Positions 1 through 5,171 of a stretch of DNA of 5,171 bases are shown here, piece by piece. The position numbers and the translations under genes are program-made. The notes below the pieces were generated by a model, which did not search any database, was not told where the DNA came from, and saw nothing but the letters and a program-made list of their open reading frames with translations. Source of the DNA: DATJYV01 sp035499415 (GTDB lineage: Bacteria > Bacteroidota > Ignavibacteria > UBA10030); NCBI GenBank assembly GCA_035499415.1, contig DATJYV010000235.1, positions 1-5,171 on the forward strand, written 5' to 3'. Within the stretch, counting starts at the first letter, position 1. Every line of letters begins with the position of its first letter.

Positions 1-595
1 GGACGAAAATCGCGCGCGATTCTTAGGCCGCCTCGGGTCGACGCCCGACCGGCTCGCGACCGCGGCACAGTGTCATTCCGCCGACGTTGTCCGCGTGAAT
101 GCTCCCGTGCAGCACGAGTCATGCGACTCGTTGATAACGAATCGCGCCGGCATCATGCTGGCCGTAACAGTTGCCGACTGCGTTCCGATTCTCATATATG
201 ACCCGGTGCAGAGAGTCGTCGCAGCGGTTCATGCGGGGTGGAGAGGGACTGCGGCCGGCATCGTGCGCGCCACGATCCTCGCGCTTCAGGCGGCATATGG
301 CTGCCGTGCGACGAATCTTCTTGCGTACGTAGGACCGGGGGCGGGAGCATGCTGTTATGCCGTGGGCACGGAAGTTTCGGAGCGCTTCGAGCCGTCGGCG
401 GTGGAAGATCGGAACGGCGTCGCGTACATCGACCTTAAAGAAGAAAACAAGCGTCAACTCATGAACGAAGGCGTGGCACAAGGCCGCGTGTTCAAAAGCC
501 CTGAGTGCACTATTTGCAATGCGGAACGATTCCATTCGTACCGGCGGGACGGAAACCGGTCGGGACGAATGATGGCCGTGATCGGACTTTTTTGA
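1..595 (+). CDS. pgeF: Laccase-domain (YfiH/PgeF family) purine nucleoside phosphorylase, 5'-truncated by window edge
   Basis: The reading frame is open from base 2 with no stop, so the gene begins before the window; 197 residues are visible. Seen: a QCHS motif (visible His25), a DCVP motif (Cys60), HAGWRG (His77), a GPGAGACCYAVG segment (111-122), an ECT motif (168-170) and HSYRRDG followed by SGRMM near the C-terminus. The His-Cys-His spacing (35 and 17 residues) closely matches the zinc-binding H71/C107/H124 triad recalled for E. coli YfiH, which implies about 46 residues are missing upstream. Known for the family: cytoplasmic zinc enzymes related to human LACC1/FAMIN that phosphorolyse purine nucleosides (adenosine, inosine, methylthioadenosine) and can deaminate adenosine. 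They were long misannotated as polyphenol oxidase. An internal GTG at 95 lies downstream of the first metal-binding His and is not the true start. Tandem stops (TGA TAG) end the gene, 15 bases before glmS. Substrate preference cannot be read from the sequence. Confidence 0.93.
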   Translation, partial: DENRARFLGRLGSTPDRLATAAQCHSADVVRVNAPVQHESCDSLITNRAGIMLAVTVADCVPILIYDPVQRVVAAVHAGWRGTAAGIVRATILALQAAYGCRATNLLAYVGPGAGACCYAVGTEVSERFEPSAVEDRNGVAYIDLKEENKRQLMNEGVAQGRVFKSPECTICNAERFHSYRRDGNRSGRMMAVIGLF

Positions 596-596
596 T

Positions 597-603
597 AGAG
601 GGA
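597..603 (+). promoter_or_regulatory. Ribosome binding site of glmS
   Basis: AGAGGGA ends 7 bases before the ATG at 611. It lies in the 15-base gap after the upstream stop codon, which leaves no room for a glmS riboswitch-ribozyme, so translation is probably coupled to the upstream gene's transcript. Confidence 0.6.
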
Positions 604-610
604 TAGAGCT

Positions 611-2449
611 ATGTGCGGAATTGTGGGATACATCGGAAACCGGCCGTGTGCGGACATCATCCTGGAGGGTTTGCGGCGGCTGGAATATCGGGGATACGAT
701 TCAGCAGGAGTCGCGCTCATCCAGGAGGGTCAGTTCGCCGTATGGAAAAAAGCGGGCAAAGTTTCGGATCTTGTCAACCTGATGAAGAAGGAGAGCGGGC
801 GTCCGACCGCGAACGTTGGAATGGGACACACGAGATGGGCGACGCACGGAGAACCGAATGAAACGAATGCCCATCCGCACATGGATTGCAGCGGCGAAAT
901 TGCCGTCGTGCACAACGGCATCATCGAAAATTACCGTGCGATCAAGACCAAGCTCGAACGCGAAGGGCATACGTTCAAGAGCGCGACCGACACGGAGGTT
1001 CTGGCGCATCTGATTGAGGAGTTCTACAAGGACGGCGGCGGCCTGTACCAATCGGTCAAACGCGCGCTGAGGGAAGTGCAGGGTACCTACGGCCTCGTCG
1101 TGCTCTCGACGCGGGAGCCGGGGAAGATGATCGCGGCCCGGCTCGGCAGTCCCCTGATCATCGGCGTGGGCGAAGGTGAGCATTTTGTTGCCGCCGATGC
1201 GGCGGCGGTGGTTGACCACACGCGTCAGGTCGTCTACCTTGCGGACCGGGAGGTTGCCGAGCTGGATGCAAACGGATTCCGGACGACGACGGTGGATGAC
1301 GTAAAGATCGATAAGCAAATTCAGGAGGTCACGTTCGACCTATCCCAGATCGAACGGGGGGGATATGATCACTTCATGATGAAGGAGATCCAGGAGCAAC
1401 CGGAGACGATCAGGAATGCGATGCGGGGGCGCTTGCGCGTTGAAGAGGGGGACGTAAAGCTCGGAGGGCTGCAGCACGTCGCCGACCGGCTCTTTAGGGC
1501 CAGAAGGTTCATCATCATCGGTTGCGGCACGTCGTGGCACGCAGGCCTTGTCGGCGAGTACATGCTCGAGCAGATTGCCCACGTGCCCGCGGAAGTCGAG
1601 TACGCGTCAGAGTTTCGCTATCGTAATCCGGTCCTGTCAAAAGACGACGTCGTTTTCTTGATCAGCCAGAGCGGAGAGACGGCGGATACGCTGGCGGCCG
1701 GACGGGAAGCGCGGGCCAAAGGGGCGCTCGTGCTCGGCATCGTCAACGTTGTTGGGAGCACGATCGCGCGCGAGACCGACGGCGGCGTCTATGTCCACGC
1801 AGGCCCCGAGATCGGCGTCGCCTCAACCAAGGCATTCACGTCCCAGCTGACGGTCCTCGCGCTCATCACGATCATGCTCGCACGGGCGAAAGGAATGTCG
1901 CGGGATGACGCGCGGATCCTGACGTCCGAACTCGACTCGCTTCCAGCAAAAGTCACATCGGTCCTGAGGAAGTCGGACGAGCTCCGGGCGCTGGCGGAGA
2001 GATTCAAACACGCGTCGAACTTCCTTTACCTGGGACGTGGGGCGAACTTTCCCGTCGCGCTTGAGGGGGCGTTAAAGCTGAAGGAAATTTCGTACATCCA
2101 CGCCGAAGGATATCCGGCCGCAGAAATGAAACACGGACCGATCGCGCTCATCGACGCCGAAATGCCGGTCGTCATTATTGCTCCCAGGGACGGGATTTAC
2201 GAAAAGGTCATGAGCAACCTGCAGGAAGTCCGCGCACGCAAGGGACGCATCATCGCGATCGCGAACGAGGACGATCATGAGATCGAATCATTGGCGGAAG
2301 AAGTGATCCGCGTTCCGCGCACATACGGTTTTTTCGGCCCCATGGTAAACGTCATCCCCCTTCAACTTCTCGCGTATTATATCGCCGTCGCCCGGGGAAC
2401 GAACGTCGACCAGCCGCGAAATCTTGCCAAGAGCGTCACGGTAGAATGA
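611..2449 (+). CDS. glmS: Glutamine--fructose-6-phosphate aminotransferase (isomerizing), GlmS
   Basis: This cytoplasmic enzyme converts fructose-6-phosphate and glutamine to glucosamine-6-phosphate and glutamate, the first committed step toward UDP-GlcNAc for peptidoglycan and other envelope glycans. The protein has 612 residues, against about 609 in E. coli. Seen: an N-terminal class II glutamine amidotransferase domain starting MCGIVGYIG with nucleophile Cys2, GHTRWATHG (72-80) and HNGIIENY (101-108). Two SIS sugar-phosphate isomerase domains follow (about 289-420 and 463-600), with ISQSGETADT (351-360) binding the sugar phosphate. Glu492, His508 and Lys607 each sit at +4 relative to E. 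coli E488, H504 and K603, so the isomerase site is intact. The C-terminus NLAKSVTVE is canonical. The ATG start puts Cys2 correctly after removal of Met and has a good ribosome binding site. No terminator is seen after the stop, so transcription may continue into the downstream reductase gene. Confidence 0.98.
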   Translation: MCGIVGYIGNRPCADIILEGLRRLEYRGYDSAGVALIQEGQFAVWKKAGKVSDLVNLMKKESGRPTANVGMGHTRWATHGEPNETNAHPHMDCSGEIAVVHNGIIENYRAIKTKLEREGHTFKSATDTEVLAHLIEEFYKDGGGLYQSVKRALREVQGTYGLVVLSTREPGKMIAARLGSPLIIGVGEGEHFVAADAAAVVDHTRQVVYLADREVAELDANGFRTTTVDDVKIDKQIQEVTFDLSQIERGGYDHFMMKEIQEQPETIRNAMRGRLRVEEGDVKLGGLQHVADRLFRARRFIIIGCGTSWHAGLVGEYMLEQIAHVPAEVEYASEFRYRNPVLSKDDVVFLISQSGETADTLAAGREARAKGALVLGIVNVVGSTIARETDGGVYVHAGPEIGVASTKAFTSQLTVLALITIMLARAKGMSRDDARILTSELDSLPAKVTSVLRKSDELRALAERFKHASNFLYLGRGANFPVALEGALKLKEISYIHAEGYPAAEMKHGPIALIDAEMPVVIIAPRDGIYEKVMSNLQEVRARKGRIIAIANEDDHEIESLAEEVIRVPRTYGFFGPMVNVIPLQLLAYYIAVARGTNVDQPRNLAKSVTVE

Positions 2450-2503
2450 GTACGTTGCATTTCCGGGAAATTCGGTTAACTTGGAAAATTCCATCATTCG
2501 AAC

Positions 2504-2509
2504 AAGGGA
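2504..2509 (+). promoter_or_regulatory. Ribosome binding site that favours the GTG start at 2517
   Basis: AAGGGA lies 7 bases before the GTG at 2517. The alternative TTG at 2481 in the same frame has only a weak GGGAAA about 10 bases upstream, so the shorter protein is preferred. Confidence 0.5.
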
Positions 2510-2516
2510 CGCACAC

Positions 2517-3362
2517 GTGAACGAGTCGTTGCGGTTCAAAAACACGGATTGGGCGCTTATTCTGGGCGCTTCGAGCGGGTTCGGCGGGGCGACAGCGCTT
2601 GAGTTGGCCCGGCACGGGATGAACATATGCGGCGTCCATCTGGACCGGGCGGTGACGATGCCGAATGCCGAGCGTATCAAGAAAGAAGTAGCGCAGGCGG
2701 GAGTCAAGGCGCTTTTTTTCAACGTGAATGCCGCGGATGAGCAGAAGCGGGGTGAGGTTCTTGATGCTCTTCAGTCGGAATTGAAATCCGTGCCCGGCTC
2801 TTTCGTCCGGGTGATGATGCACTCACTCGCATTCGGAACCCTCAAGTCCTATTTTGATCCAAATCCCGCGGAGATGATCACAAAGGCGCAGGTGGAGATG
2901 ACGATGGATGTGATGGCGAATTCGGTTATCTACTGGGCTCAGGGGGTGTACTCGCGGGGTCTCTTCAAACGCGGGTCGCGGATATTTGCTATGACGAGCT
3001 CCGGAGGCCGAAAGCAGCTTCCGAGCTACGGAGCCGTCTCAGCCGCCAAGGCGGCGCTGGAGTCCCACATGCGGCAGCTGAACGCCGAACTGGCGCTTGA
3101 CGGGATCACGGCCAATTCCGTGATGGCCGGGGTAACGCATACGCCGGCCCAGCAGAAAATCGCGCACGCACAATCGATGCTCGACGTCGCGAAGGCAAAA
3201 AATCCGCATAACCGCCTGACCACCCCCGAAGACGTCGCCAAAGCCATCGTCCTCTTTTCACATGAGTACGCGAATTTTGTGGGCGGACAGGTTCTGGGAG
3301 TTGACGGCGGAGAAGATTCGGTTGAATTTGTCGGACAGAAAAATGCGCGTGATATGGGATAG
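2517..3362 (+). CDS. Short-chain dehydrogenase/reductase of the enoyl-ACP reductase (FabI/FabL-like) type
   Basis: Seen, in 281-residue numbering: a Rossmann-fold nucleotide motif GASSGFG (17-23, the G-x3-G-x-G pattern), MHSLAF (101-106) resembling the VHSIGF segment of FabI, TSSGG (160-164), the catalytic Tyr171 and Lys178 spaced Y-x6-K, and a C-terminal GGQVLGVDGGE (256-266). Known: Y-x6-K spacing marks enoyl-ACP reductases, whereas most other short-chain dehydrogenases use Y-x3-K. The family reduces the enoyl-ACP double bond with NAD(P)H in the last step of each fatty-acid elongation cycle. FabI usually lacks the classical G-x3-G-x-G motif and has a second Tyr where this protein has Ser in TSSGG; both differences resemble Bacillus FabL. 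Inference: a cytoplasmic enoyl reductase, perhaps NADPH-dependent, though a related enoyl or ketone reductase role is possible. The start is GTG at 2517; TTG at 2481 would add 12 residues. It lies 67 bases after glmS and ends before a strong terminator. Confidence 0.85.
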   Translation: MNESLRFKNTDWALILGASSGFGGATALELARHGMNICGVHLDRAVTMPNAERIKKEVAQAGVKALFFNVNAADEQKRGEVLDALQSELKSVPGSFVRVMMHSLAFGTLKSYFDPNPAEMITKAQVEMTMDVMANSVIYWAQGVYSRGLFKRGSRIFAMTSSGGRKQLPSYGAVSAAKAALESHMRQLNAELALDGITANSVMAGVTHTPAQQKIAHAQSMLDVAKAKNPHNRLTTPEDVAKAIVLFSHEYANFVGGQVLGVDGGEDSVEFVGQKNARDMG

Positions 3363-3402
3363 AAATCGGTTGAATGTCTCGAACATGTTGAGTATCTTAT
3401 CG

Positions 3403-3435
3403 ATGTGCGGCCGGGTTCACCGCACATTTTTTTTT
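3403..3435 (+). terminator. Rho-independent terminator after the reductase gene
   Basis: A perfect 8-bp stem, ATGTGCGG (3403-3410) with CCGCACAT (3420-3427), encloses a 9-base loop and runs into nine consecutive T residues (3427-3435). It lies 40 bases past the reductase stop codon. It would end transcripts from the pgeF-glmS-reductase set and separate them from the tRNA gene. Confidence 0.9.
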
Positions 3436-3622
3436 CAATCCGGCTGGACTCAGGGTTTTTTGCCGAGCCCATGGTCGAATTGAGAATCCCGGCGGCCTTC
3501 GGCGGGAGCAGCTCAGGAGGTTGGTCAAGATGTTCGGATCCCGGCGAAGATGGTCGGGATATTGAAAATTTCATGAATGTAGGTTCGTTGGCTCCGCTCA
3601 CCCGCTCAGTTTGAAAACTTTC
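3436..3622. other. Intergenic leader region before tRNA-Phe, no gene supported
   Basis: This stretch lies between the terminator and the tRNA. Open frames cross it on both strands, but none has a good start signal or recognisable protein motif. A tRNA promoter should lie here, yet no convincing -35/-10 pair could be picked by eye. Confidence 0.5.
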
Positions 3623-3695
3623 GGACAGGTAGCTCAGTCGGTAGAGCAACGGCCTGAAAAGCCGTGTGTCGCCAGTTCGATTCTGGCCCTGTCCA
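3623..3695 (+). tRNA. tRNA-Phe (anticodon GAA)
   Basis: A complete 73-base cloverleaf is seen. The acceptor stem is GGACAGG (3623-3629) with CCTGTCC (3688-3694). The D arm is GCTC/GAGC (3632-3635, 3644-3647). The anticodon stem is ACGGC/GCCGT (3649-3653, 3661-3665), with loop CTGAAAA carrying anticodon GAA at 3656-3658. The T arm is GCCAG/CTGGC around TTCGATT (3671-3687). The discriminator is A3695. All stems pair perfectly. The 3' CCA is not encoded (CAA follows), so it must be added by tRNA nucleotidyltransferase. It delivers phenylalanine to UUC and UUU codons. Confidence 0.98.
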
Positions 3696-4023
3696 CAAAA
3701 GAAGATTCGAAAAATCGAAGTTGAAAGTTGGCAAATGAGAGGGCTTCGTTCCTCTTCGAGCTTGTGTGCGTCCACAAATTTAGTGCGACCCTGGTCTGCC
3801 GAAGCAGCTTCTTATGCGCAGGCAGCCGGCCCAGTCCGCAAACACGTGGCAGGCGGTAATTTGCAAGTAGAAGGCTGAAAATCGGGGGGTTGGAAAAACC
3901 TCGGGGGATCCGATCAATCCTCTGAGGTCTTGTGCAATACCATTTACCGAAACTAGAAATTCTTATCCGCGGCTACCCGACAGACGTTAGCCATCACGAG
4001 TCCGCAGTGCCGGCTGTGACTTC
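3696..4023. other. Intergenic region downstream of tRNA-Phe, no gene supported
   Basis: About 330 bases between the tRNA and the 3' end of the minus-strand gene. A short hairpin, TTCGA-AAAA-TCGAA (3706-3719), has no T-run after it and is not a convincing tRNA terminator. A longer hairpin at 3898-3928 is listed separately. The 9-mer GTCCACAAA, which overlaps the tRNA 3' end at 3691-3699, recurs at 3770-3778. No open frame here looks like a protein. Confidence 0.5.
3894..3928 (-). terminator. Possible terminator hairpin for the minus-strand gene
   Basis: An 11-bp inverted repeat (3898-3908 with 3918-3928) encloses a 9-base loop. Read on the minus strand it is followed at once by a short T-run (complement of the A-run at 3894-3898) and lies about 95 bases past the stop of the minus-strand gene, as an intrinsic terminator would. 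Against this, the minus-strand RNA has two A-C mismatches in the stem, while the plus-strand RNA pairs fully with two G-U wobbles but lacks a T-run. Its direction is therefore uncertain. Confidence 0.4.
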
Positions 4024-4332
4024 CTACCTCGATGTTTCCGGACCCTTGGCTCTCCGCCAATCCCCGGACCGATCGTTCCGCCACGCCATCCAACCGCAAG
4101 GAAGGTCCGCGATTTTCGAAATCGTCTCGTCAAGTTCCACCAACTTGCCGAGCGCGAGGACGAGCGCGTCATCCATGCTGGGATCGGACTCGTGATGAAA
4201 CTGCCAATCTCCATCCTCGTCGTGATAGACGCGAAGAATTGGTTCTCCATCCTCGACAATGGACCTGGTCGTAAATACCGTTTTGTCCGGTGCATCGGCG
4301 AAGGGCCAAACAGCTTGAATCATGGGGGGCAT
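4024..4332 (-). CDS. Small conserved-looking protein of unknown function
   Basis: This 102-residue protein was not assigned to a named family. It looks like a real soluble cytoplasmic protein, with no signal peptide or membrane segment. Seen: an aromatic N-terminal segment AVWPFADAPDKTVFTTR (7-23), an acidic YHDEDGDWQFHHESDP stretch (36-51), a helix-like segment ending in LDET (67-70), and LPCGWMAWR (77-85) rich in Trp. From memory, small bacterial proteins with a HD-x-DGxWQF then LPxGWxAWR pattern are widespread and uncharacterised; this is recollection, not a search. ATG at 4332 is chosen because AGGTG stands 5 bases upstream. ATG at 4323 and TTG at 4401 are in-frame alternatives. The frame stays open and protein-like upstream to a stop at 4429-4431, so the N-terminus may be longer or damaged. 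It stands alone, opposite in strand to the other genes. Confidence 0.7.
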   Translation of the reverse strand: MPPMIQAVWPFADAPDKTVFTTRSIVEDGEPILRVYHDEDGDWQFHHESDPSMDDALVLALGKLVELDETISKIADLPCGWMAWRNDRSGDWRRAKGPETSR

Positions 4333-4337
4333 GTTTA

Positions 4338-4342
4338 CACCT
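4338..4342 (-). promoter_or_regulatory. Ribosome binding site supporting the ATG at 4332
   Basis: Read on the minus strand, AGGTG sits 5 bases before ATG 4332. The in-frame TTG at 4401 has no comparable signal, which favours the 102-residue product. Confidence 0.45.
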
Positions 4343-4442
4343 GTCAAGAATTCACTCGTCACGTTTTCCTGCGGCACTGCTCCCTTGATCGCGGCGCCCA
4401 AGTTCTCTTGAAGACAGGCGAAAGTTCCTCATAACCTTCCAT

Positions 4443-5171
4443 AGTATTGTTGACGCAGGCCACAGTCTCCCTTCCGCCCCCCGTCCATCTGTGGAATCGT
4501 TTTCCCGCCTCGCGATACTTCAACCGGAGGTGCCGTACGGGGTGTGTAAATTAGAATCAAGCTCTTTGTGTTGTGCCCACGATTGATCGTTTCTCATTTC
4601 TGACGCAATTCGTTTTCCATCGGCAGTTGACCCGGCCCACATGGCCGTGCTCAGGACCAGCCATTTTCGGATGCCCCGGAACAAGGCTCGCATTGCATTC
4701 GATATGGTGACGCTTGCAGAGACAAATTGAACCGCCGCTCAACCCGCCCGAAGCCGAACGACCTCCATTCTTCTCTTAAAGAATTTCTGTCAAAAACCTG
4801 CTCCATCTGATAATGCCCTGTTTACCCTGCGGCGTAATGTGGCCGATGATATTCGGATAGCCGACACGAATGGGCAATTCTCTGTTCCGGATACATGTGT
4901 CAAGCGGGCAGACAGGGGCGACACGCGTTCGCCGATGGGTGTTTGAGCACGTGCGTACGATGGTTCGCCCGTCCTGACGTTCGACCCGCAATGAACCGGG
5001 AGCGAATCTCAGGACGATGGATGAAATCCGTGCCCCGCTCCGGCCTTTGACGCGGAACCTCGCGGAGGCCAAAAATGTTTGTCAACATGACTCAGGAATA
5101 GAGGGGTGAGGGGATTAGACCGCGAAATGAGGCCGATAAGACTCGTCTCCTCAATTCAACGAATTCTGACT
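4443..5171. other. Gene-poor right end with only short, unsupported open frames
   Basis: About 730 bases hold no gene that could be assigned. The longest open stretch is on the minus strand (4776-5072, TTG start, 98 codons). It is Arg-rich in its first half, has no good ribosome binding site and matches no family I recognise. A second minus-strand frame (4900-5088, ATG) overlaps it and looks random. A third (4557-4742, -) has a Cys/His/Gly composition typical of non-coding translation. A 57-codon frame at 4520-4693 (-) begins like a signal peptide and is discussed as a finding. No tRNA, CRISPR repeats, transposase motifs or paired terminal inverted repeats were seen. The region may be decayed coding DNA or a long spacer. 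Confidence 0.45.

Noticed and set aside
596..610. glmS riboswitch-ribozyme
   Set aside because: Only 15 bases separate glmS from the upstream coding region, and no ribozyme-like structure can fit there.
701..1318. A 205-codon minus-strand open frame inside glmS
   Set aside because: It lies wholly antisense to the glutaminase domain of glmS, shows no protein motif, and is expected from the codon bias of the real gene.
3405..3614. A 69-codon plus-strand open frame between the terminator and the tRNA
   Set aside because: It starts inside the terminator stem, has no ribosome binding site, and its product is low-complexity and unlike any known protein.
3026..3775. A 249-codon minus-strand open frame covering the reductase 3' end, the terminator and the tRNA
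   Set aside because: It is antisense to a well-supported gene and to tRNA-Phe. Its GQGQNRTGDTRLFRPLLYR segment is simply the translation of the reverse complement of the tRNA, a familiar source of spurious protein predictions.
3932..4195. An 87-codon plus-strand open frame
   Set aside because: It is largely antisense to the better-supported minus-strand gene, is Ser-rich, and has no start signal.
4537..4562. GGGGTGTGTAAATT, resembling ends of some IS256-type insertion sequences
   Set aside because: No inverted partner copy and no transposase remnant is visible in the window, and the resemblance rests on memory alone.
4870..4974. A 34-codon plus-strand frame starting MGNSLFRIHVSSGQTG
   Set aside because: It is too short, has no Shine-Dalgarno sequence and no recognisable motif, and overlaps other equally weak frames on the opposite strand.

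Overview
The window looks like chromosomal DNA of a moderately GC-rich bacterium. All recognisable genes are ordinary bacterial housekeeping types. The sequence shown does not fix the phylum. The tRNA gene lacks an encoded CCA end, which excludes lineages that always encode it (such as E. coli relatives) but narrows things little further.

Layout, left to right. Positions 1-595 (+) hold the 3' four-fifths of a pgeF/yfiH-type gene (multicopper-oxidase-like 'laccase domain' purine nucleoside phosphorylase family), cut by the window edge. Fifteen bases later comes a complete glmS (611-2449, +), the glutamine-dependent glucosamine-6-phosphate synthase that starts the amino-sugar branch feeding cell-wall precursors. 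After a 67-base gap lies a short-chain dehydrogenase of the enoyl-ACP-reductase type (2517-3362, +), probably acting in fatty-acid elongation. All three point the same way with short gaps, and the only strong intrinsic terminator (3403-3435) comes after the third, so they plausibly form the end of one transcription unit. A tRNA-Phe(GAA) gene follows at 3623-3695 (+).

The right-hand third (3696-5171) is different. Its only convincing protein gene is a small minus-strand ORF of unknown function (4024-4332, -). A protein-like extension in front of it suggests a lost or frameshifted N-terminus. The rest, especially 4443-5171, is gene-poor. It contains only short open stretches, one of which (4520-4693, -) begins like a signal peptide. 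It may be decayed accessory DNA downstream of a tRNA gene, but no integrase, transposase, CRISPR array or clear attachment site is visible.

No clear candidate for a new biological system was found. The points most worth checking are the possible frameshift in the minus-strand gene, the mixed FabI/FabL motif set of the reductase, and the origin of the gene-poor right end.
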